64,000 bases of DNA, taken from NCBI RefSeq assembly GCF_040183065.1, contig NC_091131.1:11366300-11430299 (forward strand), in the 5' to 3' direction. This DNA is from Periplaneta americana. Its lineage: Eukaryota > Arthropoda > Insecta > Blattodea > Blattidae. The notes under the pieces were generated by a model. That model made no database searches, was not told the DNA's origin, and saw only the letters and a list, made by a program, of their open reading frames with translations. Shown piece by piece: positions 20,146-33,250 of this stretch; the first letter of the stretch is position 1; every line of letters begins with the position of its first letter. Made by a program: the position numbers and the translations under genes.

Positions 20146-20324
20146 CATAGAATTGGAATATATCAGTCCCCTAACTGCCCATTGTGCAACTCAAACCAAG
20201 AAATGGATTCGGAACACCTCAAAATCTGTGCTTCAGTGGCTGGCCATGATAATATCTTTGAAAAATATTGGAGTGCAAGAGGTCAAATGACTTTATTGTC
20301 AAATGCCTGGCATTAGAAAACAAC
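20146..20324 (+). mobile_element. LINE family B 3' fragment, 11-bp TSD
   Basis: Encodes [13 protein letters not shown]... to LLSNAWH, stop, CAACAA tail. Direct repeat AACATTTGGAA at 20135-20145 and 20325-20335. Confidence 0.9.
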
Positions 20325-20335
20325 AACATTTGGAA

Positions 20336-21424
20336 TATTCAAAATGCTCTAATGAATGCAGTTTTTCTCCCATCTCAGTGAAATTTTGCACAGAAATCCA
20401 CGTGAAATAAACTGACACGTGTGTTTTCTTCTGCTATTGAAAGTATTGAAATCACCATGTCTTGAGGATGTGATAAGTTTTAAAAATCGAGAAATTAACA
20501 ACTAAGAGGGTAATTTTTTTTTCTCAAAAAAGTAATTGCAAAAATATGAAAAGCATGTGTCATGTTTCACATACATATCAGGAATAAATAAAAAAAAAAG
20601 TAAACTTTGAAAATTGGGACAATTATAATTCAGTATTGAAAAAAAAAATACAAAAATAATGATAAGTGAACTAATTGGAATATCAGAATAAAAAATTTGT
20701 GTATTTCATGTCCTCATTGTAAGAAATATGTGCTAAAAGTTTCAATTGGTGTAAAAATGTACAAATTAGAAATTTCACCGATCCATAGCCTCAAGCTGCG
20801 GTATACATAAACACTTTGAGAAGCGTGCAGACATGTGCTGCATAGCTGGTTTTTTGTATAATGAATCTAAAGATGGAATTACAGAAGTTTCATGTTAATC
20901 TGCATTACTACTCTCCAGATCCTAGATTACTATTTCCCGTAACTCCTCTTATCTGTGGTTAACTCCAACTTTTTTTTTTTAGAAAATCTAGAATTTAATG
21001 CCGTAATGACATTAGACACCACCAAGTACGACTAATTACAGCCACTGCCCTTGAAGATGCCGACTATAACACCTTTGAAGAAGTACATGGTCTCTCCGTC
21101 ACTGGCAGTACATGGCACATAGATATAATAGCTTTCAAGGAATCTATATAATCTGGATTCATAATTGATCCCACTGTGCGTTTCGAATGAGGAACAGCCA
21201 GCTGAAGTGGATAAGGAAAAAAGAATATTTATAATCCCACCATTCCCTATTGCCTCCAAACTTACCGGCTAGAACAGATTGAAGTGATCAGACTCCTGGT
21301 TGGAGCAAGAGGTACCGCTACTCTCTTCATGAAAGATGTGTTTAAGAGGCTTGGAATACCTACATTCATTATTCCGATTGTAACCTTAGCTGCATTGAAA
21401 GGATCAATTGCTCTACTAAACTTA
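20336..21424. other. Intergenic, nothing recognised
   Basis: AT-rich; short ORFs only, none resembling a known protein. Confidence 0.4.
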
Positions 21425-22484
21425 CTGGCTTTTAAGGAACCCAGAGGTTCATTGCCGCCCTCACATAAGCCCGCCATTGGTCCCTATCCTGAGCAAGATT
21501 AATCCATTCTCTATCATCATATCCCACCTCCCTCAAATCCATTTTAATATTATCTTCCCATCTACGTCTCGGCCTCCCTAAAGGTCTTTTTCCCTCCGGC
21601 CTCCCAATTAACACTCTATATGCATTTCTGGATTCGCCCATACGTGCTACATGCCCTGCCCATCTCAAACGTCTGGATTTAATGTTCCTAATTATGTCAG
21701 GTGAAGAATACAATGCGTGTAGTTCTGTGTTGTGTAACTTTCTCCATTCTCCTGTAACTTCATCCCTCTTAACCCCAAATATTTTCCTAAGCACCTTATT
21801 CTCAAATACCCTTAACCTATGTTCCTCTCTCAAAGTAAGAGTCCAAGTTTCATAACCATGAAGAACAACCGGTAATATAACTGTTTTATAAATTCTAACT
21901 TTCAGATTTTTTGACAGCAGACTGGATGATAAAAGCTTCTCAACCGAATAATAACAGGCATTTCCCATATTTATTGTGTTTAATTTCCTCCCAAGTATCA
22001 TTTATATTTGTTACTGTTGCTCCAAGATATTTAAACTTGTCTTCAAAAGATAAATTTCCAATTTTTATATTTCCATTTCGTACAATATTCTCGTCACGAG
22101 ACATAATCATATACTTTGTCTTTTCGGGATTTACTTCCAAATGTATCTCTTTACTTGCTTCCAGTAAAATTCCCGTGTTTTTCCCTAATCGTTTGTGGAT
22201 TTTCTCCTAACGTATTCACGTCATCCGCATACACAAGCAGCTCATGTAACCTGTTCAATTCCAAACCCTCTCTGTTATCCTGGACTTTCCTAATGGCATA
22301 CTCTAGAGCAAAGTTAAAAAGTAAAGGTGACAGTGCATCTCCTTGCTTTAGCCCACAGTGAATTGGAAACGCATCTGGCAGAAACTGACCTATACGAACT
22401 CTGCTGTACGTTTCACTGAGACACATTTTAATTAATCGACCTAGTTTCTTGGGAATACCAAATTCAATAAGAATAAATCACCTA
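21425..22484 (-). mobile_element. LINE family A, longest copy, with RT catalytic YADD
   Basis: - strand RT segment running (with frameshifts) from [20 protein letters not shown] through [20 protein letters not shown] and [12 protein letters not shown] to the family C-terminus RVP. This copy retains RT motifs absent from the 3.3-4.2 kb copy. No endonuclease. Frameshifts near 22000 and 22150 make it inactive. Confidence 0.9.
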
Positions 22485-23189
22485 TATTCGAAATGAAACT
22501 AAGTTCATTAGCACTCTTTACTTTTTCGTAATATTTATCTCTCTCTCTAAAACTAGGTATATTTCCACTAATCTAAAAATGTATTTGCACTCCGTATTTC
22601 ATTTGTCAAAACAAAATCAATGGTTCAATGAACTTGTGAACATTCATATGCTTAACTACTCTTTGTCCGTTGTGACAGCTTACAAATGGTGAGACGATTT
22701 CTAAATTTCATAGATTGTGATAATATCAATCACCAATATTGTTCTTAGTGACATTACCCCAGTACTGTCCTGACATGTACTGCTCTAGTAGCAACCCAGT
22801 AATGGGATTCCCCTACTCATGTATTAGACCACTTTCACTCTGGTAGGAGCTGTCAAATCTGTTCCAATTCCTGCAATGCAACTAATAGTTCATCAGTCCT
22901 CTATTGAATAATATGAACTAGAAAAGAATGCTATTTATTATTCAATACGAAAAATTGATCAGACTTCCATTTAGCAATTGGGAGTTAAGAATTTTCGTAA
23001 TTAACTTTAAGTCTCAGGAAAGCTCTCTCTAAAATACATGAAATTAAGAAAAAGGTAAATCTCCCAACAAATAAAAAAAACCCTAATGCATAAAACTAAC
23101 CCTACACAAGCAATAGAAATAGAGTATTATTTGGACCTGGTTGAATATACCAAAAAAAGTGACACTCCTGACACTCCAGAAGATGCCCT
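22485..23189. other. Intergenic, nothing recognised
   Basis: No repeat ends or coding similarity seen. Confidence 0.4.
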
Positions 23190-24150
23190 AAAATTTTGTT
23201 GATGGATCCCGATTGTCCAACCAAAATCGAGCAGGTGCTGGTGCTATGTCCACTTTTCTCATTTTATAAATCCTTACGTTATAGGCCATGATTGTTTGGC
23301 CAAACACCTGCATAGAACTGGAATATATCAGTCCCCTAACTGTACATTGTGCAACTCAAACCAAGAAATGGATTCGGAACACCTCAAAATCTGTGCTTCA
23401 GTGGCTGGTCATGATAATATCTTTGAAAAATATTGTAGTGCAAGAGGTCAAATGACTTTATTGTCAAACGCCTGGCATTAGAAAACAACAACAAATCCTT
23501 ACGTTATGGACCTATAAATTTTGATGGAGAAGTTGCAGCCATCTATCAGACATTTGAAAATCTGTTGTACAGAGCTCTTATTTTCAACAAGTCGTTATAT
23601 TCAGTGATTCTAAAGCAGCTATTACTGCTATAACAACCAATCTGTTATGTAAAAGTAAAAAAATAACATTGTTAGAAAATTATATGCCATCTCATGAAGC
23701 TTAACAAAAGGATAGGTTTTCAATACTGCTGACTGTCTTGCTAAGAAGGGAAGTAAAATCTTACAAAACCCTATGCCAAATCTATCATTTTCAACATTTG
23801 AAAGACTAATCAACCTAAAATATCAAGAATATAATATCGTACCATTTCCACGAAATTTCAAATAATAAAAGATGGGAGTGTCTCAGTGTGCAACAAAGTA
23901 TAATTCCTGAGTATCCAAAGAAAAGTGCAGTTGCATCCTTTCGATTACTCACAGGGCATGACTGTTAAAAAACTTGAACAAAATTGTAATTATTTCTTCA
24001 CCACTTTGTCCATTGTGCAGTCTTCATGAAGAAATGGATCAGTATCATCTTCAGCGATGTCCAGCCCTTTCCCCTAAATCCACTGTGTGTGAGAAATATT
24101 GGAGAGCAAGAGAGTTAAAGGCTTTATTGCCAAGAAGTCAGCATTAGTTA
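23190..24150 (+). mobile_element. LINE family C relic with RNase H, split by LINE B
   Basis: Broken RNase H: VDGSRLSNQNRAGAGAM, then FDGEVAAIYQTFENLLYRAL, then ...SDSKAAITA-like sequence, and a C-terminal CPLCSLHEEMDQYHLQRC block ending [18 protein letters not shown]. Frameshifts and stops throughout. LINE B inserted at 23283. Confidence 0.8.
23283..23492 (+). mobile_element. LINE family B 3' fragment, 15-bp TSD, inside LINE C
   Basis: Encodes [22 protein letters not shown]... LLSNAWH, stop, CAACAACAA. TSD AAATCCTTACGTTAT at 23268-23282 and 23493-23507. Confidence 0.92.
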
Positions 24151-24998
24151 ACAACTCTAGTAGATCTATTTATCTTCGTAGTGTATCCAGCTATTTGCTG
24201 AAAACACGTGTTCCACTATGAATTTAGTCTTCTTACAAATGATGGGTAAAAAGCATGATGCTGGTTGTATATTCAATTCTATAGTCGTGACGCTGTTATT
24301 CCCGGCATGACTCCTCCTCTTTGCTTACGTCTTAGGAAGTCAAGGCTCTATAAAGTCTAGGTAGGTAGTATCGTTCGCCATTTTTGTTCTTTCGTTGCCA
24401 AGCTACCAGACGAGGGATCTATTTGCCACACCGTTAAACATTATCATGTCGTAGCTCCTATGATAATAAATCAAACCCACTGTAATTCAGCAAATAACGT
24501 CCTCGTGTGCTTTCTGCGAATGCCAACGAAAGAGCCAAAATGGCGGGCGATTATATATTATTTATCGAGCCTTAGGAAATGCTTTACATCTTCATCAGCG
24601 AATCACAAGACGCACACGTTTAAATGTAGCCGATCTGCAATGTGACTGGCTGCCGGAAATTACAGTGACGGGACTAGGTGACTCGTGTGAAAGTGGTGTC
24701 ACTGCACGTCTACAATATGAGGAAAGCATTGTGGGCGAGTAATAATGTGAAAGTTCAGTATCAATCTCGTAAATAATTTAAATGCTTAAATCTTCATAAT
24801 TCCCACGTTTATGTTTAACATTCAAGAAGGCGTACCTCACTCAATTTAAAAAATTTGACTATGTATTGAAATCTGTAAATATTTAAAAGTAGACCTTTAC
24901 TGATCAGTTATGATTGCTGCCATGTATCATGTAGTGGGAAACAACTGTCTTTGCAAACAGTTGAAAGTCAGTGTTAAAAATACTTTTTGCACACTTAC
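24151..24998. other. Intergenic, nothing recognised
   Basis: Somewhat GC-richer than its surroundings at 24290-24700, but no gene or repeat recognised. Confidence 0.35.
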
Positions 24999-25450
24999 TT
25001 ATTTACGGCTTTTAGAGAACCCGGAGGTTCATTGCCACCTCACAAAATAACCCACCATCAGTCCCTATCCTGAGCAAGATTAATCCAGTCTCTATCATCA
25101 TATCCCACCTCCCTCAAATCAATTTTAATACTATCTTCCCATCTACGTCTTGGCCTCCCTAAAGGTCTTTTTCCCTCCGGCCTCCCAACTAACACTATAT
25201 GCATTTCTGGATTCGCCCATACGTGCTACATGCCCTGCCCATCTCAAACGTCTGGATTTAATGTTCCTAATTATGTCAGGTGAAGAATACAATGTGTGCA
25301 GTTTCTGCATTGTGTAACTTTCTCCATTCTCCTCTAATTTCATCCCTCTTAGCTTCAAATATTTTCCTAAGCACCTTATTCTCAAACACCCAAGTTTCAC
25401 AACCGTAGAGAACAGCCGGTAATATAATTGTTTTATAAATTCAAACTTTT
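24999..25450 (-). mobile_element. LINE family A fragment
   Basis: 3' part of the family with small deletions; contains [21 protein letters not shown]. Tail degenerate (ACTTACTTATTTAC). Confidence 0.85.
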
Positions 25451-25593
25451 AGCTTTTTTGAGTTTTGCAAACTACCATAATATAATAGTCAATTTTTAAC
25501 ATGCTTGACTAGCATTGAAAGAAATACTTTTAGGAATGGCTGTCTAAATTTGTGAATTACTATAAATTAGTCCCAACGATTTTTCGTCACATA

Positions 25594-26199
25594 CTGGGTG
25601 TTCAGTTCAAAGTGTGTCATGGCTCGCTGTATGCCGTCACGTGGCTAGTCGATGAGCCTAGAGAATTCAATCTTCCTACACTTCCACAGAGGCGTATTAC
25701 TTATGTGCCAGAGAAGTTGCCTAGCAAGTATGGCGTTCATTCAGAAGAGTACATACCGATACATACGGTAACGCCGGTATGGCAGGAATGTGAACTGTTT
25801 CGAAATATGTACTGAGGTGAGTTTTTCTTACTGTAGGGATATGTGGAGAGGGTTAAGACGATTACTTACATATTTGTTGACATTAACTTAGACGGTCAAC
25901 ATGGACACAGAGCATTTGATTTGTGTTGTGGAATGTTGCCGTACGCAACCGATGATAACAAATACCCTGCATACGTCTTGGCCGCCCAAAACACAGTTCG
26001 AAAGAGGTTATGGTAGCACACTGACTTTACAGACCACCATCTGTTGCTACAACGTTCAAGTTATACTGTACACGTTCTGAAGTTCAGATTGAACTCCGTG
26101 ATTAATAGGCAACTTCTCTGACACAAAAGCTGAAACTCACTTCAAATTGCTGACTCGTCAACAGTGACGTCATGACACACTTTGAAATGGAACACCCAG
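25594..26199. mobile_element. 606-bp TIR element with TA TSD
   Basis: TIRs of about 28 bp: CTGGGTGTTCAGTTCAAAGT on the left and the complement (one-base indels) on the right, flanked by TA at 25592-25593 and 26200-26201. One 87-codon frame (25552-25815) crosses the left end; I do not recognise the product and treat it as non-coding. Probably a mariner-type MITE. Confidence 0.8.
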
Positions 26200-26201
26200 T
26201 A

Positions 26202-27312
26202 TAAGTATTTCACAGAGGCAGGTTTTTGTTTGGAAATTATCGCAGATTGTAAAGTTAAAACTGATAAAGGGTAGGTAATCATTTCACTTAACTGAAGTTT
26301 GAAAGAGCAGGAGATATGTCTGCATGCACATTTTACATAAAGTGTTTTGTATAGAAATAATTCTTTCAAGAGACTGAAAATTGTGTGCTTGGTAGAGGAC
26401 TGCATAAAGAAATTTTTTTACAAGTTACACAACTCAGAAATTTAATGCAGAAATAAATTCGTTACATTAATCACTTTATACAAAGGACTGAGGTCATGCA
26501 GTGAAAGTTACAATGATAAAAAAAAAGTATCTATGTATAAACATCATATGGAATAATTATGTAATATGTACATTCTGGCATATGGGAAGGCCTTTTTTAT
26601 GCTGTCTATATTTTCAAAGCTTTTTAGGAACTACATTTTTGTAACAGAAAATGTCACTTGTCTCAAGTTCTTGTTTTATAATAAGAAATCACACCCACAT
26701 AGATAAACAGAGTTACAGTATACAAGTTTTATTTTTCACAGCCATTTTGATTCTCATTTATTACAATTCATTAAACATAAAATCTGCACTTGGCTTTCTC
26801 TTACTTCCATTGGTCTTGAGTTTTTCTTGCATGCAGAGAATGTCGAAGATCTGCTATTCTGTACTTTTGCAAAACCAATCAATAACTATGTTACACTAAA
26901 CACAATCTCTGAAAATAATTACATTAGAGCAGAATTGAACACAGCGCCTAACAATCTACCATTCTCATTTCAGTCTTCACATATTGTATACAACCAGATA
27001 TTCTTAGGCTGCGTCCAAGAAATATTTAAGAGTAATCAACACAAGTGGAAGGAGTTCCACAGACCTTTATGCACGTATATAATAAAGTAAACAAAATACA
27101 AGGTAAATTGTAATTGAACCTGATCAGCTATAATTGTAAGGAAATCTTACAGTTGGTTATAAATGGCAAAGCATTGGCTTATGCCATCTTACTTGTTGCA
27201 CAATAAATAAGAAAGGTCTCAGTGCAGGGCAGGATGAGGACACTGCTATAAAACACAATCACAAAGCTAGACTTTAAATAGTTGCATACAAAACTGCAAG
27301 GTATAATGACTA
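26202..27312. other. Intergenic, nothing recognised
   Basis: AT-rich; small ORFs without recognisable similarity. Confidence 0.35.
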
Positions 27313-28241
27313 ACAAGGGAAGGGTTTCGGCTCGAACAGGAATTTCGTATCCAAAATTTGTACACAGGCCCATCTTTACATCTCTGTAAAGCTCCCAAAA
27401 GCATTCGTTTGTGTAATGTGTGGTTTGTTTGTTAGAGCACTGTACAAGTTGAGGGGTGGGGAGAGCACTGCACAAGTTAAGAGGATGGGACTCCTTACCC
27501 GTAAGCCTAGCCTAGCCTAGAAGCTAGTGCGAGTGGTAAAATGTCTAAAGCCCATTTAAGGACATTTTTATCCAACGTTCTGTCTGAAAATATTGCAGCT
27601 AATCAAAAGTGTACATTGTTGTGTGAGTCATTGAATGCGCACAAGGACACAATCTTAATAAATTAATCATTCCAAGGCTAGGACGTGGAACGTATGATCA
27701 TTCCACCTAAAAAAAACTAAATATAGCCAGCCTCTGAATATCTATTTCCTTAGACAATACAAAATATATGCTCGGATAACAGATTACATAAGGACTCTTG
27801 CTGAGAATCCAGAACTTAACTTGGGAAATCGAGTGTTTATAATGAAAATGCACTCTGTTATTCATAACCAGTTGTCTGCTACAGTATACCATGCTATGCT
27901 TCAGTATTCCTGGCAGTCAGCTGGTTACGTGAATCCTGAACAAGTCTCGGACTTCAAAAATGTAATTCAGATGGCATTTGATTTTTCAGCACTGGAGTGT
28001 GGTTCAGAAGATTGTTCAGGTGTTGCTTCTGCGTGTTGTGCTTATTGCTCTGCTCCATGCTGTTTCATGCATTTTATAGAGAATCCTCATGTACATTTTT
28101 AAAGAGGTGTATTGACCAATACCAACCAAACGGAGAGTTACACAAATGAATGCTTTTACGGTCTTCATCACCATTGTGAGGTAAGCGTCTGTACAAATTT
28201 TTAACCAAAAATTCCTGTTCGAGCCGAAACCCTTCCCTTGT
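27313..28241 (+). mobile_element. DNA transposon with 32-bp perfect TIR core and Cys-rich ORF end
   Basis: CAAGGGAAGGGTTTCGGCTC at 27314 continues for 32 bp as an exact inverted copy of 28209-28240, and similarity extends inward to about 53 bp. Inside, the + strand frame from about 27790 to 28102 codes RVFIMKMHSVIHNQLSAT... and ends in a cysteine-rich stretch (CGSEDC..., CCAYC, CCFMHF), which looks like the C-terminal end of a transposase with a metal-binding tail. I cannot name the superfamily, and no TSD was evident. Confidence 0.75.
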
Positions 28242-28374
28242 AAGTAATACTGCTCATTAAACAATGTTTAAAAAAATTTGTTCATTCTCAAATAACATTC
28301 AAAATAATTGTCTTCAACAGTTGCAGTTTCATTTCTCCAAATATTCGATCAAAATTTGGTTGTGTCTTACTACA

Positions 28375-28396
28375 GTAGAACCCCGATTATTTGTCA
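28375..28396 (+). mobile_element. Solo pogo/Tigger-like end
   Basis: ACAGTAGAACCCCGATTATT resembles pogo/Tigger TIRs and the 33251 element start. No partner end found. Confidence 0.35.
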
Positions 28397-28477
28397 CCCT
28401 GTTAACCAATCAGCAAGTTATAAGACTGTCTTTTCTTTCTCTCTTTGCTGATGAAAAAAATAAGTAGCTACCTTATA

Positions 28478-28692
28478 TTACTTACTTACAAATGGCTTTT
28501 AAGGAACCCGGAGGTTCGTTGCCATTCTCACATAAGCCCGCCATCGGTCCCTATCCTGAGCAAGATTAATCCAGTCTCCACCATCATATCCCATTTCCCT
28601 CAAATCCATTTTAATATTATCCTCCCATCTACGTCTCGGTCTCCCCAAAGGTCTTTTTCCCTCTGCTCTTCCAACTAACATTCTATATGCAT
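28478..28692 (-). mobile_element. LINE family A 3' fragment
   Basis: Codes the last 60 residues ([20 protein letters not shown]... to NLRVP) and AAGT tail. Confidence 0.88.
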
Positions 28693-29739
28693 AACTATGC
28701 GTGTCGTAGGTAACTTGATTTCTTCTTCAGTGGATACATGCCCTAGATCTAATGATGACATCACCCTTATGGGAATTGTGACTTTGTTTTTCTCCTGTAC
28801 TAGTGTTCATGAGCTATGTGATACGCATCTCATTTATGGAGAGGCTAAATGCACGTCTACCTCAGAAGCACCAGTTTGTTTATATAAATAATGATTTCCA
28901 CATTGCAGACTTCTGAATTGATCAATGATTGTATCTGCTCAATGACTAGGCTGACTTTCTGTTAAAATAATTAGTATGTTATATCTGCTTTAGTGTATAG
29001 GTTAAAGAAAAAAAAAAGATTAATAATAAACAATATGTTTTTAAAATATTCTAAATTTTATTATCTGTTCGAAAAAAAAAAGACACATAAGCACGTATGT
29101 GTGCACATGCATACACATTTTAAACTTAAGAATTTCGGGAAATTCTATTAGACATTTTTGTTCAGGAAAACCATTCCTATCACCAGCAAAATTTTCGTTA
29201 TCTGTATCATTTACACCCTGTACATGTGTTTCTAATATTCTAGACTATAATTAGCAGAGACTGGAACTTTGGCAGAATGCCTTTTTTAAGTGTTAAATAT
29301 ATCTTCATTTTGAAAGTAAATCTGTACGAATTATACCTTTGTGATTGAAACATCACAGTTTTATGTTGCTCTTTTTAATATAAATGCCTAATTTACAAAA
29401 TAAATGTTTTTTTTTTTTTTGCCTTTATTTGATTATTTATCCATTATTTATTAATTTATTATTAAAAATTGCCTACAAGTATATTTTAATTTATTTCCAT
29501 AACCACTACAATGAAAGTGACTTCACCGAATGTATATTATTGTCTTTCAATCAGTTCATATTCTCTTTGCAACAATGAGTGCTGCCGTGCAAAAATGTAT
29601 AACAGTAAGCATTTTAATTATCGCTTGTGTTTATTTGACAAGGCAACAATGAGTGCAGGTCTAACGTTATTTTTCTTTCAGTTTTCATTGCGACATTGTT
29701 GTAGCTAGCTAAATATTTCATATCGCAACATATCAGTAC
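28693..29739. other. Intergenic, nothing recognised
   Basis: Low-complexity A/T runs; no gene seen. Confidence 0.35.
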
Positions 29740-29910
29740 AACCAAACACAAAAATGCACTTTCCAAGGCTACTGGGAAGAAGATTTCTTTGCTTCCAACA
29801 GTAATTCCAACATCGAGTCAAAAATCTCAATTTGCATTCGACTTGTGTAAAGCTTTTCTTGCTGCCGAAATCCCTTTGTGGAAAGTGCAAGGTTGTGGGT
29901 CTAATGCAAG
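29740..29910 (+). mobile_element. hAT/CGGBP1-like coding relic
   Basis: + strand frame reads KKISLLPTVIPTSSQKSQFA then FDLCKAFLAAEIPLWKV, which resembles the linker after the N-terminal finger of CGGBP1-type proteins derived from hAT transposases. No start, stop or termini found. Confidence 0.4.
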
Positions 29911-30049
29911 GCTTTTGTAATTGCCTTTTATTGTGTATTTTAGCTACTTATAATGCCTTTTTGCCTACCTGTTTAGCTATTTATGTCTTTTTGCCTGCCT
30001 AGTTTAATGATTCATAATGCCTAAACTTCCGGTCTCTGGTAATCAGTAA

Positions 30050-31152
30050 TATTCTTTACTTGTAAATGGCCTATGAGCCAAATTTCTCCATCCCTGATCT
30101 GGACCATATTTTGTTTATATATATATGTACAAATTCCGATACAAATAAGTCAGTTTTAAGCTTGTAGAGATCTTTATGATATCGATTAAGTTCTCATCAG
30201 AGTTTCCAGACTCATCATGGTGGCTAAATATGCCAAAAATTCATAATATTTGTATAAAAAAATTACACAACACATACTCAAACATAACTTTAAGACTAGA
30301 TTTTCCACTTCTCTGGACAATGTTTAACAATCTGAGTCCTTCCTGTAAACTCGAGATTTTTCACATAGCCTTATTTTCTAATAGCTTAGAAGCACTGGAA
30401 CCACGATTATCCAGATCTGTACTAACTTAAATTTGTATTAACAAAACATTCATCATCCATTTCCACAGTAAGTTTCGTTAGTCACAGGATATTCAGAATG
30501 TTATGTATCTAAAACTAATAAATATATTCATGTCCTGTTTTTTTAGTTTTATCCAGCTCAAAATCTGCTACTAATTTCATATTAGCTCAGTGCAATATTA
30601 TTATTTACTGAATGAACAATAATAAAATACAGTGTTAGTCACAGGACCACTTACTGTGGAATGACCCCCATTTAGTTACATACAGTTTAGAAATAAAGTA
30701 GTTTTTTTCTTTAAAATTAAATAAGCCAATAATAAAAATAATGTCGTCTATCACACCGGACTGGAACAACAGCTCTCAGACAACACAAAATATTCGGTTT
30801 ATAGTTCTTTGCACTCAGGTATGTGCCTGATTTACTTGCCTCTCAGGTTGTAGTCATGGCATTATGGGGGACTTTTACATGAATACATGGAAATGTTATT
30901 AAAAATTTGGCAATATTTAAATTGCAGATGTACAAAAGACTGCACCCACAATTTGATGTAATTTTTAGAGCATTAGAAATTTATAACAGCTTGAGCTTGT
31001 TTGTGATTTCTTTGAAGTCACATGTGCCTTTAAGTCGCTTAGTTTATTGGATAGTGTTTTATTACAGAATTTGCATTTTGCTATTTCATTAGCCGTACTC
31101 TGACACACATTTATTTTTTAAGCAACAGATTGCGGAGCCATGCAGAACGAAT
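30050..31152. other. Intergenic, nothing recognised
   Basis: AT-rich; no gene, RNA or repeat ends recognised. Confidence 0.35.
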
Positions 31153-31160
31153 TTCTGTTG

Positions 31161-32034
31161 CAGTGGTGGCTGGTAGTTTGAAAATATGGTGGTGCACAAT
31201 GGATATCGAAGAGGAGTTAAACATACTTTATTTTAAAGTTTAAAACCGTGTATACCTGAGGGCGTACACATATAAAGCTAATTTATATGCAATGAATAAG
31301 TAAAATGACTAAATACAAGCATACCTATTTATACAGAAATTCCAAAAGTGGAAGGGGTCGTGGGTGGAGCTTCTAATTGTGATTTACCCTCATGAAAAAC
31401 ATTTGAGCACAGAATCGTCAACAGAATGCTACCAAGTACAGAAGTGCAACATTTTCGTTCATAAAATTCAAATGCAGCTTTCGAAGACTGTCAGGAGATA
31501 GCAGCACTTATTGTCAGAACGACAACTCTTAGAACTTTAAAGAAAAATACAAGCTCTTTTATGTATTGTGCCGTTTCTGTGCATGTAGGTTGAGAAAGTA
31601 ATGTGCGAAATATGCGACTGTTCGTTGCACAAGCCGAATGAATACATTTCTCATGCTTATTACTTCGGACAAATGTCTAGTTGAAACAGATACTTTCCCA
31701 GTGAATTTAGTTTCTTCTGCACTGACGTTGGTGTCCATGTCAGGGAGTGCGACAAACCGTTCTCAATGGGGAAAGCAGTAGACCATGCCTCTAACCCCCC
31801 TGTCGCCGCACTAGCCGAACATCTCTATAAACTACCTTCCCTAGGTTTTCAACATCTTTGCAAACCAAGAGGCTCGGAGGCTACTGCAGACATACAAAAC
31901 AAGACGTCAGCTGCAGATAGTCATGAATGAAAATTGTAAAATAAAATTATATTTTTAATAGTAACAAAGCCGGGAAATTAGCAACATTACTGGAAGGTGT
32001 ACAAACCTGCAACCCGCTTGAGAAGCCACCACTG
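31161..32034. mobile_element. Non-autonomous hAT element, perfect TIR and 8-bp TSD
   Basis: Ends CAGTGGTGGCT (31161-31171) and AGCCACCACTG (32024-32034) are exact 11-bp inverted repeats; TTCTGTTG at 31153-31160 and 32035-32042 is an exact 8-bp TSD, as expected for hAT. 874 bp, no meaningful ORF. Confidence 0.93.
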
Positions 32035-33049
32035 TTCTGTTGGTACTGTGGTTTAGGCATCTATAAATGAAAGAAATTTTACTGTAATTATTGTGATAGT
32101 GAGGACTATTGCAATTTACTTGGCTGTACAGGATTCTTTATATGTGCACTGTTAAAAATACATCCACCTCAACCGAATGAAACTTACTACTGCCGTGCTG
32201 GACACTGTTAAAGAAAAACAACACCATTTATTGTTGGTTTGTTCATTAACGCTTCTAAGTCACTGGAAAAAATATATTGCTCTACAGTCTACACGCATAA
32301 ATGTGAAGTGTGGCAACATTAACAAATTGTTGTTCGACAGTGAAATGCAAAACCGCTAGCGTAAAGCTAAATGAAATGAAAACCGCTAGAAAATCTGTTA
32401 TCCGCTAGATAGAAATATTTGAGCTAGAATAAGGTCGCAAACTGCTAGATCTGGCGAAAAATTCCGCTGTTCTGGCAACACTGATTATAATGCTGTAAAA
32501 ATTACATCAAATTATTATTATACAAGCAGTTTATATATTAGAAAATTTCTTTTTTTTTTCTTTCCCATATGTTCATGTAAAATTCCTCTTAAAAGGAATA
32601 ACAGATTTGCAGAAAAATAAAGGGCTAGGCTGTGTGTGATACATTTGCAGCATATGAAAGAAGTCTCTCCATTAATGGGAGGAGAGTCCAGGCAAAATTT
32701 ACTGGTTGTCCCTCTCCAATATCAAATTCTCCTGTGCTAGATGTTATCCTACTATCATCTTTTCATCAGAAGCAATGAACTCCACTTTATATGTTTCATT
32801 ATTTCAGGAATGGAATTCTTGACATTGGAAGAATAACAGGAGACATGGCTATTGGAATGAACTGATCAAAAAAGGTGTTAGCCAGCAACTGGAGTAACTG
32901 TGAACTTGGTCCTCTCACGAAATTGTGAATCCATTGTGGCAACAGAGGGAGGAGAAGGTAAGAAAAAGTTCAGCTGCGGTATCTATGAAGAAAAAAGCTG
33001 TTCCGACTTCACAATCATTCCTAAGTAAAGGATTAATAAGGAACAATGT
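32035..33049. other. Intergenic, nothing recognised
   Basis: No coding similarity or repeat ends seen. Confidence 0.35.
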
Positions 33050-33240
33050 CCTGCCCTATAGCATCGTAGCCCAAGGTATCATATCTGGACTTGGGTTATG
33101 GAATACATTCCGGTTCAAGTACTCGTGGGGAAGGAATTTTCTCTTGAAATTTCGGCCAGTGTGATGAATATGAGAAGCTATAATAGGTAGCAAAATCCAA
33201 TTCTGCAAACCAGTTATGACTGGGAGGATCACCATTCTAA
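33050..33240 (+). mobile_element. tRNA-derived SINE fragment
   Basis: Degenerate relative of 34610-34832 (shared AATTTCGGCCAGTGT, GCAAACCAGNTAT). Confidence 0.6.
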
Positions 33241-33250
33241 CTACATTATA

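Noticed and set aside
22116..22361. ORFs opposite the RT frame
   Set aside because: Antisense shadow of LINE family A.
25552..25815. 87-codon ORF with protein-like composition as a gene
   Set aside because: It crosses the left end of a TIR element and I recognise no family.
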